Assembly (NCBI GenBank): GCA_933228675.1
Contig: OW121741.1
Span: forward strand, 23,527,724-23,591,723
Reading direction: 5' to 3'
Length of the DNA: 64,000 nucleotides
Origin: Stomorhina lunata
Taxonomy: Eukaryota > Arthropoda > Insecta > Diptera > Rhiniidae
Below the pieces are notes generated by a model. The model searched no databases, was not told the DNA's origin, and saw only the letters and a program-made list of their open reading frames with translations. Positions within the stretch are counted from its first letter, which is position 1; each line of letters opens with the position of its first letter. Both the position numbers and the translations under genes were made by a program. Shown piece after piece: positions 35,183 through 47,100 of this stretch.

Positions 35183-38100
35183 GTAAGTGATATCAGTAAA
35201 ATGGATTCCGTTTAATTTCTACTCTACAAACTTTACAAATATAATAACTCAACTTATTTTCCTTATCTAAAAAAAACATACAAATTTTAAGGCAATCTTA
35301 AAAATATTTCCCTATTAGGTCTTGGGACTAACTACTCATTTTAAGCTAAATATGCAAATTATTAAAATATTATTAAGAAGCCAAGATTTCAAGTATTAAT
35401 AAGACGGAAATTTATTTGAGTAAATTATGAAACTAACAAAAAAATTTTCAAAATTTAAAAAAAAAATCGAATAACTCATTAACAATCATGTCACCTGTCT
35501 TTTAAGCTAAATATGCAAATATATGCAGATAATTTATATATTGCTGGAAAGCTTATACTTTAGACTTTAAATTGACTTAAACTTAAATGATCTTATTGGA
35601 AAAAGTTATATTGTAATAAAAATAGAAACATTTTGCGCAAAAAAATATGAAGACAATATTCTATAGAATGGATTTTCTGCTTAATATGCAAATATAAGCA
35701 GTTGATTAAAATAATATTGAAAGCCCAGATTTCAAGCATTAATTTGATAGATTTGTTTTGAATAAATTAATAAATAAATTAAAAAAAAATTGATTATGAG
35801 CTAAATATGCAAATATATGCAGATAATTTATATACTGTTAAAAAGCTAATACCTTAAACTACATTTTCACTTAAACTTAGACTTAAATGATCTTATTGAA
35901 AAAAGTTATATTGTAATAAAAATAGGAACATTTTTCGCAAAAAATAAATATGTGGCCAATATTCTATAGAATGGAATTTAGGACAAATTTGTTTTTAAAA
36001 AGTTAAATTTGGGACAAATCTTAGTTGTCTACAATAGAATCTGGAAAACTTTCGTTCTATAGAATCAAATTTGAGACTAGAGATGAATTTTATACTTTAG
36101 AAATTCTATGCTAACTCTGAGTCAATTTTGTTCAATAAAAGAGAATTCGAAACAAATTTTCCAAAAAAAAATTGATTTTAAGCTAAATGCAGATAATTTA
36201 TATATTGCTGGGAAGCTAGTACCTTAAACTTTAATTTGACTTAAACTTAGACTTAAAAAATTTTATTGAAAAAAGTTAAATTGTAATTAAAATAGGAAAA
36301 TTTTTCGCAAAAAAAATATATAGCCAATATTCTATAGAATGGAATTTAAGGACAAATTTGATTCTAAAAATTTTATTTGGGACAAGTTTTGCTGTCTCAA
36401 ATAGAAGTTGCACATATTTTAATAAGCAAATATATGCAGATAATTTATGTACTGTTTGAAAGCTAATACCTTAAACTACATTTTTACTTAAACTTAGATT
36501 TAAATAATCTTATTGAAAAAAGTTATATTGTAATAAAAAAAGGAAAATTTTTCGCAAAAAAAATATGAACCCAATATTTTATAGAACGGAATTTAGGACA
36601 AATTTGTTTTTAAAAAATTAAATTTGGGACAAATTTTGGTTGTCTAAAATAGATTTTGGAAAACTTTTGTTCTATAGAATTAAATTTGAGACTAGGGATG
36701 AATTTTATACTTTAAAAATTCTATACTAACTCTGAGACAATGAGAGAATTCGAAACAAATTTTACAAAAAAGCTAAATATGCAAATATATGCATATATAT
36801 GATAATTTATATATTGCTGGAAAGCTAATACCTTGACATAAACTTAGACTTAAAAGATTTTATTGAAAAAAGTCAAATTGTAATTAAAATATGAAGCCAA
36901 TATTTTATAGAATGGAATTTAGGACAAATTTGTTTTTAAAAAATTAAATTTGGGACAAATTTTGGTTGTCTAAAATAGAATTTGGCAAACATTTTGTTCT
37001 ATAGAGTCAAATTTTAGGCTGTGGATGAATTTTAAACTAAAAAAATTCTATGGTAACTCTGGGATAATTTTGTTCTATAAAAAAGAAAGCATTATAAATG
37101 AAGATCTCCTTAACGCGACAAATCAAATCCCTACTTCTGTAGAGGTATGTCAATGGAAATGGCGACGGATAGGCACACACTTCGAAGGCGAAATACCAAC
37201 ATTGCTCGTCAAGCGCTTCGTTGTCGTGTGTATCTGCTAGAATGTGGAATGACGTATGCCTAACATCTCGTAATAGAGTCCGATATAAAAGGATGGTTGA
37301 GGCCCTATGATCCACTGGGAGTCAAGGATAACAACAGAATAATCACCACAACTCGAAGCCGCTAATGAATGAGTAGGGCGATCTGATTTTATCCAAAAAT
37401 CAACAGATGAAACTCTGAGAGAATTGCTATCAGCCAATCCAGCTGAATATTTCAAAACATGTGATTGCGATCCTATAGTTTATACGTTACCACCTTAAAA
37501 TCTGAAAAGTGTGGGTTCTGATGGAATACCAGCCGTATTATTAAAAGCTAACACATCTCAATCAACAATGTTATTAAAGCATCTGATTGCGAATTATTGG
37601 CTGGATGAAAAATTGCCAAATGTTCCTAAAGAAAGTCTAATTATAAAACTACCAAAAAAGGAAAATTTCCAGGACTGTTCGGATCCTTCTTAATATAGTC
37701 AACAAAGTTATAGCCCATATATTTTACTGCCGCATAGCGAGTATTGTCGAACCACAGCTAAGACTCGAACAAGCAAGCTTTAGACCAAACAAATCGTATA
37801 TTGATCACATTAACAGTTGAATGGCTATCCCCCATTACCTATTATTTATCTCGGAAGCTTTAAAGGTTTGTAATGGAGTCCCCAAAAAGATTATACGACT
37901 CATCAAAGAGCTTTACAAAACCATAGTCGGTTGAATGGCTATCCCCTATTATATTCGTTGATAATTATCTACTATTTATAGGCTTTTGATACATTATAAA
38001 ACAGCGTGATCTGGGAAACTTTAAAGGTTTGTAAAGGAAAGGATAATACGACTCATCAAGGAGCTTTACAATAACATGAAGGTTCACAGAGCAAGCCCAT

Positions 38101-41100
38101 TTGTGTTAAGGTAGGAGTTCGCCCAGGTTGTGTGCTATCTCCACTACTTTTCACTAAGCGCTTGATGTTGTATTGAGTCACTCGATATCTGGGCAACATA
38201 ATTGGGTCTAAATGATAGATTAGATGACATTGATTATGCTGATGACGTATGTATTGTTTCTTAATATTTCTGTAGCATGAAGTCAAAAATCGAAACTTTT
38301 GCCTCCAGTGCTCAAATTACCATTCAGGTCATTGCCATCCAGGTCATTGCAAAGTAAGCTTTTGGCATTAAATAGATATTACACTCCAGACATTAGTTTT
38401 CTGTCAAAAGTGAAATTAAAGGGGATAAAGAATGATGAAAAACACATAAAAGCACAAACAAACATACATTTTATGAGCACGTGTGTGTGCCTAAGCTTTC
38501 TCTCATTGGATAATCGTCCCCATTAGTTGTTTCCGAATAAGACTAAAAGCGGTACACTAATTTTTCTATGGGGATTATTGAAAAGACCATATAGCAAATC
38601 AATGTATGGAGGTGCAACATATTATAGAGTCTATGCTTTTGGTATTCTCAATAAGTTCTGGAGATCTCAAAATTTCTCGACTATCACCAAACTCAATGTT
38701 GTTAATACTAATGTTACATCCGTGCTCTTTTATAGTTGTGAGGCAAGGAATATTCCCAGTCGAGAGATGAACGAACTACAATCATTTGTCGATCGATGCC
38801 TAAGGAGCATTCTAATGATGTACTGGCCCGTTACAATTACAAATCAAGATCTATGTTTACCCACCGACTAAGATCCGCTACAAACAAGTATTCGTAATCG
38901 GAATTATGATGGGCTAGGACATTTATTAAGAAAACCAGTTAGTCATATAAATCGTCAAGACGTCAAATATATTCCCCAAAATTCCAGAAGGTCTAAGAAG
39001 GAGTCGCGTGAGTTTGAAGTGTAATGGAACGATTTAAAAGTCTTAATATCTTATCTTTCAGTAATACCTGTAGCCTTCAGATACTCTTTCAGCATGGCAG
39101 TCTGTCAAAGTTTCTTCAATTATTTTGAGACTAGTTCTCTGCTTATTGCATCTCGTTTTGAACGTTTAGATCTTTTAACTTAAATGACTTAGGTCTCAGC
39201 TAAGGTATCGGTTTCGGTTTCTGATGAAGAAGTCGAATCACTGAACTAAACACTGAAATGTTCTACATCAATTTGTATTTCTTTTACATCGACAGCGTGT
39301 TGTGGGGCTTACTACCGATGGAGGATGCTATGCTTGGCTGGGACAAGTATATGTAGAAAAGCCAGCTGATATAAATCGTAAAGAGATCGAATATAATTCC
39401 CAAGATTCCAGAAGGTCAAGAAGACCTGCAAACACGTGAAGGCGGCAAACTGAGAACAAATTGCGGGAGTTCGGGGTATTAGTAAAAGGAGAGATAAAGC
39501 TATTCAATACCGTAAATCCACATCATGTCTATTTAGTTATTTTGATGCATTTTATAAGCATTTTTATCTACACCCATTTTTACTTCTTTCACATCGACGG
39601 CGTGTTGTAGAGCTTACTACCGATGAAGGATGCTGTGGTAATAAATAATTTTAATAGAAATTACAAATTACATAAATTGATGTTGCCATGGCTGGGGCCC
39701 GAATCCGAATCAAATGAATAAATGTAATGTATTGCATGCAATTTCCAAATTATTATATCAATATCATAATATCATCATAAATGGCTTGCATGAAACAAAA
39801 TTTACTTTCTCCTAAAACAAATTCAAATTCCAACGAAAACAATCTACCACTTTCATTTACCTTAACTAACCGATAAAATCATAAATAATCTAAATATAAC
39901 TGATAATAATCAAATATTTATATTTTTCATTATTTTTAATATCTTTTCATAATACAAAATGCAATATGTTTATTTCATTTTGTTTCCTTTACATCCTCGA
40001 ATGTCTATTATCCTCATACCCCTTATAATAAAACCTCATAATAATAATGAAATTGAAAGTTCGTTTCCTGTCTATTCACGTTTGCATGTCTCCTCGATAT
40101 GCACCAATGTCTGTCTGTCTGATGGTCTGCATGCGGTGCAGAAAAATTAAATCGGAAACCGGAGGAAGTCAACATTGTCTATATCCAGACATAAAGTGGT
40201 AAAAAAATACCTTTGGTAAATTGAACATGTAGCACAAAATACCATACAACAGTCAATGATAGAAGGCAGTTGGTGCAGCCAATAGTTGTAGCCAATATTT
40301 GGAGACAATTTAAATAAAAACTCAAATGTTAAGGCAAGGGCAAGAAATATTATTGTTAAATTAGATTTCTGTCTGACAACAATTGCAATGTAAGGTTACA
40401 TTGCAATTCAATTACAACTGAACTAGAACTGAACAAAAACTGAACCTGGAATTGAATCTTAAACTAAACCTAGAACTGAACCTAGAACTTAGATAAGAAC
40501 TGAACGTAGAGCTGAACCTAGAACTGAACCTAGAACTGAACCTAGAACTGAACCAGAACTGAACTAGAACTGAACCTAGAACTAAATCTAGAATTGAGCG
40601 TAGAACTGAACCTAGACCTTAACCTAGAACTGAACCTAGAACAGAACCTAAAACTAAACATAGAACTGAACCTAAAACTGAACCCAGAACTTAACATAGA
40701 ACTGAACCAAGAACTGAACCTAAAACTTAATCTAGAACTGAATCTAGAACTGAACCTTGAACTGAACCTAGTACTGAACCTAAAACTAAACCTAGAACTT
40801 AACCTAGAACTAAACCTAGAAATGAACCTAGAACTGAACCTAAAACTGAACTTAGAACTGAACTAGACCTGAACTAGAACTTAACTAGAACTGAACTAGA
40901 ACTGAACTGAACTAGAACTGAACTAGAACTGAACTAGAACTGAACTAGAACTGAACTAGAACTGAACTAGAACTGAACTAGAACTGAACTAGAACTGAAC
41001 TAGAACTGAACTAGAACTGAACTAGAACTGAACTAGAACTGAACTAGAACTGAACTAGAACTGAACTAGAACTGAACTAGAACTGAACTAGAACTGAACT

Positions 41101-44100
41101 AGAACTGAACTAGAACTGAACTAGAACTGAACTAGAACTGAACTAGAACTGAACTAGAACTGAACTAGAACTGAACTAGAACTGAACTAGAACTGAACTA
41201 GAACTGAACTAGAACTGAACTAGAACTGAACTAGAACTGAACTAGAACTGAACTAGAACTGAACTAGAACTGAACTAGAACTGAACTAGAACTGAACTAG
41301 AACTGAACTAGAACTGAACTAGAACTGAACTAGAACTGAACTAGAACTGAACTAGAACTGAACTAGAACTGAACTAGAACTGAACTAGAACTGAACTAGA
41401 ACTGAACTAGAACTGAACTAGAACTGAACTAGAACTGAACTAGAACTGAACTAGAACTGAACTAGAACTGAACTAGAACTGAACTAGAACTGAACTAGAA
41501 CTGAACTAGAACTGAACTAGAACTGAACTAGAACTGAACTAGAACTGAACTAGAACTGAACTAGAACTGAACTAGAACTGAACTAGAACTGAACTAGAAC
41601 TGAACTAGAACTGAACTAGAACTGAACTAGAACTGAACTAGAACTGAACTAGAACTGAACTAGAACTGAACTAGAACTGAACTAGAACTGAACTAGAACT
41701 GAACTAGAACTGAACTAGAACTGAACTAGAACTGAACTAGAACTGAACTAGAACTGAACTAGAACTGAACTAGAACTGAACTAGAACTGAACTAGAACTG
41801 AACTAGAACTGAACTAGAACTGAACTAGAACTGAACTAGAACTGAACTAGAACTGAACTAGAACTGAACTAGAACTGAACTAGAACTGAACTAGAACTGA
41901 ACTAGAACTGAACTAGAACTGAACTAGAACTGAACTAGAACTGAACTAGAACTGAACTAGAACTGAACTAGAACTGAACTAGAACTGAACTAGAACTGAA
42001 CTAGAACTGAACTAGAACTGAACTAGAACTGAACTAGAACTGAACTAGAACTGAACTAGAACTGAACTAGAACTGAACTAGAACTAAACTAGAACTGAAC
42101 TAGAACTGAACTAGAACTGAACTAGAACTGAAATAGAACTGAACTAGAACTAGAACTGAACTAGAACTGAAACTAAAACTGAACCTAAAACTGAACCTAA
42201 AACTGAACCTTATACTAAACCTAGAACTGATCCTACAACTAAAACTAGAACTGAACCTAAAACTGAACCTTAAACTGAACCTAGAACTTTAAAATGTCTA
42301 TAAAACCTCATACATACAACCTTTTGTATGTTGCTTCATACATGTTTGGTTGGTATGTACTTTAGCTTTCAAACATGCATGTGTTTACTCTCACCCACAT
42401 TGAGATACCAACGGAAGTTTGGCAACACTTTTTTGAGTTTTTCCTGCGGACCGTTTAACAACTTCCGTTAAAAAGCCAATTTAAAATAATAAATTTGTGG
42501 CTTTTATAGAAAATTGAAATGATGAAGTGCTTTTTATTCTATTTATACCTTATAAGGTGTTAAAGAATTATGTTAAAATAACTTATAAAGAACTTATAAA
42601 GGAACAGGGTTCATTAAATTTAAAGGGCCTGCGAATTTGCAATTTATATGGTGACCATAAATGACCTTGTATGTCTGGCTGAACTTAAAAACTTTAATTA
42701 AATAACATTTTAAGCTGTAATTTTATTTGACAGATTCTTATCTCTGACATAAATACACATACAAAGATTGAAATTATTCCTAGAGTTTGTGTATTCCAGC
42801 TAACTTTGGCGCCCATTGCAAATTGCTCAATTTTACAAACCACCCTCTAACGTCTAGACTTGAGAAATGCAAACTTTTTCAAATATCTATAATTATTAGC
42901 AAAAATAACAACATACAACCATTAGCAACATAAATAAATGAAATATTTCTATGTTTTTTTGGGTTTATAAAAAATTCCCTAAATATTTCCGGTAGACTTC
43001 AATAATACCTAGTCGTAATAATCGCACACAAAATATTTAGCAAAGTTTCCAAAATTTTAAAATTCGGAAGGAAGGAACAATTTTTAACATACAAAAAATA
43101 CTTCTTACATTGCATTAACATTATGTAAACACAATACATTGTTGGTATTTTGGAATTATGTTATTCACATTCCCAAACTGTTAAAATTTAATACATAATA
43201 GTTTTTGTGGATATGTTGCAAGAAATATTTTATAATTTGTTCGTTGCATGATATCCAAAACCATTGGTTTTTGAAGAAATTTACTTCTAAAAAGGAGTTT
43301 GTCGTTTTCCCACACTAAAACACACAATTTTAACTTTACCCAATTAAAGTAATTTCCATTCTAAATTTTAAATTTGACTGAATAGTGACAATAAGAGCAA
43401 AGGATTTCAATTTTCTTTAAATGTCCATCAATAGCAATTTTTGCGTTGAATATAATTTGAAAAATCTTTAGAACTCTACTTAACTTTGAGGATTCTCTGG
43501 CTTAGTTGTTTTTTATTTTTTTATTTAGGACCAGCACCAGGGAATGACCCCTGATGTTGGAACTATTAAAATAGGTTATGGGAAGGAGGATAGAGGGGGA
43601 AGTGTTTGTGGATATTCGATTTAAACTTTTTTATATTATAACTTTGAGAAAACATTTCTGCGGGAAGTTTACTCCATATGGTTGGTTAAATTTCAAGGGC
43701 CGATGTTGATTTTGAATAAAACACAAACTATTTAGGAAATTATTGTAATTTTATTTTATTATGATATATTGGTATTACTCAATTATGTATGGAACAAAAT
43801 ATTGGCCATCCGATGGTCTAAATTTTCGATGATCCTGAGGCATAAAGGAGGTTCTATGCCGTTAATGTGCCGAATTATCTCATCCTTTAGCTCTTGAATT
43901 GTTGCTGGCTTATCGACGTACAACTTTTCTTTCAAATAACCCAAAAGAAAAAGGTCCAACGGTGTCAAATCACATGATCTTGGCGGCCAATTGACATCGC
44001 CATTACGTGAGATAACACGGCCATTGAATTTGTTGCGCAAAAGAGTTATTGTTTCGTTAGCTGTGTAGCAAGTGGCACCGTCCTGCTGAAACCACATATC

Positions 44101-47100
44101 GTCCACATCCATATCTTCCAATTCAGGCCATAAAAAGTTCGTTATCATCTCACGATAGCAATCACCATTCACAGTAACTGCCTGACCGACCTCATTTTGA
44201 AAAAAAATACGGCCCGATCAGCCCATAAACTGCATCAAACAGTCACTCTTTGTGGGTGCATTGGTTTTTCGACAATCAATCTTGGATTCTCATTCGCCCA
44301 AATGCGGCAATTCTGTTTATTGACGAATCCACTGAGGTGAAAATGTGCCTCATCACTGAAGATGATTTTTTTCGAAAATTGATCATCCACTGTTGCCATT
44401 TCTTGCCACCATTCTGCCCATTCACGACGCTTGGAATGGTCAAGAGGCTTTAGTTCTTGAGCCAATTGCACCTTGTAAGCGTGTAAATGCAAGTCTTTAT
44501 GCATAATGTTCATCAACGACGAGCGTGAGAGGTGCAATTGTTGGGCACGACGACGAGTTGAGGTGGACGGCTCTTCAGCCACACTATCGCGAACAGCAGC
44601 AATATTTTTAGCAGTACGAGCATGCACTGGTGTTCTCACATCTTCTACAGACCGATTGTACGCACATTTGGACGATCAAATTGACCAAAAAAATCACGAA
44701 GTGCACGATATGCATTTTGATTTGAACGCCCATTTTCATAATAAGTCTGGATAACTTTAACACGTTGTTGGATTGTGTATCTCTCCATGGTTCAAATTGA
44801 GTAAGTCTGAAATAGAGAAATGTCAAATAAAATTCGGAAAAAAACTTGGCGTTTAGGTGTGGTTCACATTCAACATCGGGCCTTACAATTTAACCACAAA
44901 GTGTTCGACCAAAAAATGAGTTTTCCCTATAGTGTGTACGATTCATTGGACAGTCGACCACAAATGGATGAGCTCTAGTTGAAGTGCGAGTATTACGTAA
45001 AAATGAGCGTGTTTCAGGATAAAGTTTCCTAATTTCATTAGAGCATTTTCCATTTGTAATAACGATAGAACAGTGAAACGCATCCCACATTGCGACGATG
45101 CTCCAGTGAAACAATAAAATTGGCTACCCTACTGTCACCGATAAGCACCTTCTTCTGTAGGCAGTAGAGAAGCTCCTAAATAGACTTTGAAGCACCGGCC
45201 TTTACATAGAATTGTATTCCATTTTGGGCCAAATGTAAGTAGTATAAATATTAAGGAGATCAGATGAAGTGAAGTTCAAGAAACCATGGCACTTGATTGC
45301 TTCTTTCGACACATGAAAGATGTGTTGAGTCCTGCGAACATCGCACTTGACAAAGAAGAAATATAAGAAAAAGTGTTTAATAATGCAAAACTTTATTAAC
45401 CTTTTCACCACTCGACTATACCCTTTTTAAAGACAATTACCCAATTCGTATATACCTGAGTATTACTTCTCTTAAGTGATACTACGAGAGCGAACAGAAT
45501 GCACATCACACGTTTTTTCAAGCTTATCTCTACTTCCTACTTCCTTAATGGCCGAAACTTATTCCTAAAAAGCACTAAAGTTTGCCCAAGTGCAATTTTC
45601 ATTTTTAGATCTTTGAATTTAACCCTAAGCCTTTTCGATTTTTAAGTCAAGAGCCGTGAGTAGGCATACATCTTAGTTATATACCATAGTAAAAGAAGAG
45701 GCATTTAATAGCATATATCCAGGCGCTATAGCTAAATCTCTATCAAATCTGAAAGTTGACATTTAGAACTTGTGTAAGATCTTCTTAGAAAGAGACATTA
45801 AGGACCAAATATTTAGGGTTCTTATGATATTAAAAACAAGTAAGAAAGCGCTATAGTCGGTCAAGCCGACCATACAATACCCTTCACCACTAAGGTCAAA
45901 GGTGTTATTTTTCCTGTGTAAAGACAAATATTTGCTAAATTTTGCCATCATACAAACATTTTCTCAAAACTTATATATTCAACCTGTTTCTGTCATTTGG
46001 ACTTATATGAGAGCTAGGATCAAATGTGGACCGATTATTATTTGGCAGATTGACTACAGGTGTTACAAAAATTATGTATGCAAAAAATAGACTCAAATGT
46101 GGACCGATTTCAACGAAATTTGGTACAGTGATTTAAGTTTATATAAGCAGTATTTATTTTAAATTTCATGAAAAAATATTGATATTTGTGGCCAATATAT
46201 CAATTCCGGGAAGTGGGACCTATGGGAGGTACCATAAATAATGGACCGATTTTGACCAATTTCAATAGCCATGGTCCCATTATCAAAAAAATGATCTGTG
46301 CCAAATTTCATCAGACTATCTTTAGAATTGCGACCTGTAGTTTGATTACAAGATTTACATAATACAGCTCTCATATAAGTCCAAATGTCGGAAGCAGCTT
46401 AAATATATAAGTTTTGAGAAAATGTTTGTATGATGGCAAAATTTAGCAAATATTTGTCTTTATACAGGAAAAATAACACTTTTGACCTTAGTGGTGAAGG
46501 GTATCGTATGGTCGGGATTGACCGACTATAGCACTTTCTTACTTGTTTTTTTTTTAGATATTATTACAAAAACTTTTAAATTGACCTACGCACTTTTAAT
46601 TCAAATCTTATAGTAAGTTGACTTTTATAAACTATTCTCAAGGTTTTAAATAATAACAAATACAATATTTCCTTCCGAAGTATCAAGTAAATATCGGGTG
46701 TTTTTTATTGAGGTATAGAACTTTAAGTTGGCATCACTTTTTTAACTGGCGGCCATTTTGTCAGCTGTCAAGTGATTAATATTTAGTTTGGTTTGCCATT
46801 TCATCATGAACAGGTTGACAAAAGAACAACGCTTGCAAATCGTGCAAATTTATTTCGAAAATAATGGTTCAGTTCGCGAAGTTTACCGCAAGCTCCGTCC
46901 ATTTTATGGTCGACATAATCGTCCATCAGAGCAATTAATTCGGTTAACCATGGATTGTTTTCGCACTACGTTTACTCTATGTGATAATACGCATCCGCAG
47001 CGACGTCGAACAGTGCGCACCGAAGAAACAATTGCCGCTGTAGAGCAAAGTGTTGAAGAGGACCCGAATGAATCGATTCGCCACCGTGCACAGCAATTGG

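Larger units (their letters stand above)
43510..45411 (-). pseudogene. LINE C-terminal/3' fragment split by a Tc1/mariner insertion
   Basis: Minus strand. The part at 45411-44883 reads FHVSKEAIKCHGFL, YIWPKMEYN and, further on, EIRKLYPETRSFLRNTRTS, i.e. the C-terminal region of the LINE seen on the plus strand at 54640-55620. The part at 43696-43510 is its 3' UTR, sharing AATAGGTTATGGGA and the GGGATAACCCCTA-type words with 55480-55620. The two parts are separated by the transposon at 43697-44882. Frames are broken by stops. Confidence 0.85.

Noticed and set aside
40594..40866. Open frame encoding an LNLE-type repeat protein
   Set aside because: It arises only because the degenerate 12-bp satellite units are divisible by 3; it lies within the array and has no other support.
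46788..46805. Upstream start of the transposase (extra six residues)
   Set aside because: The codon is TTG; the first ATG is at 46806 and matches the family start.
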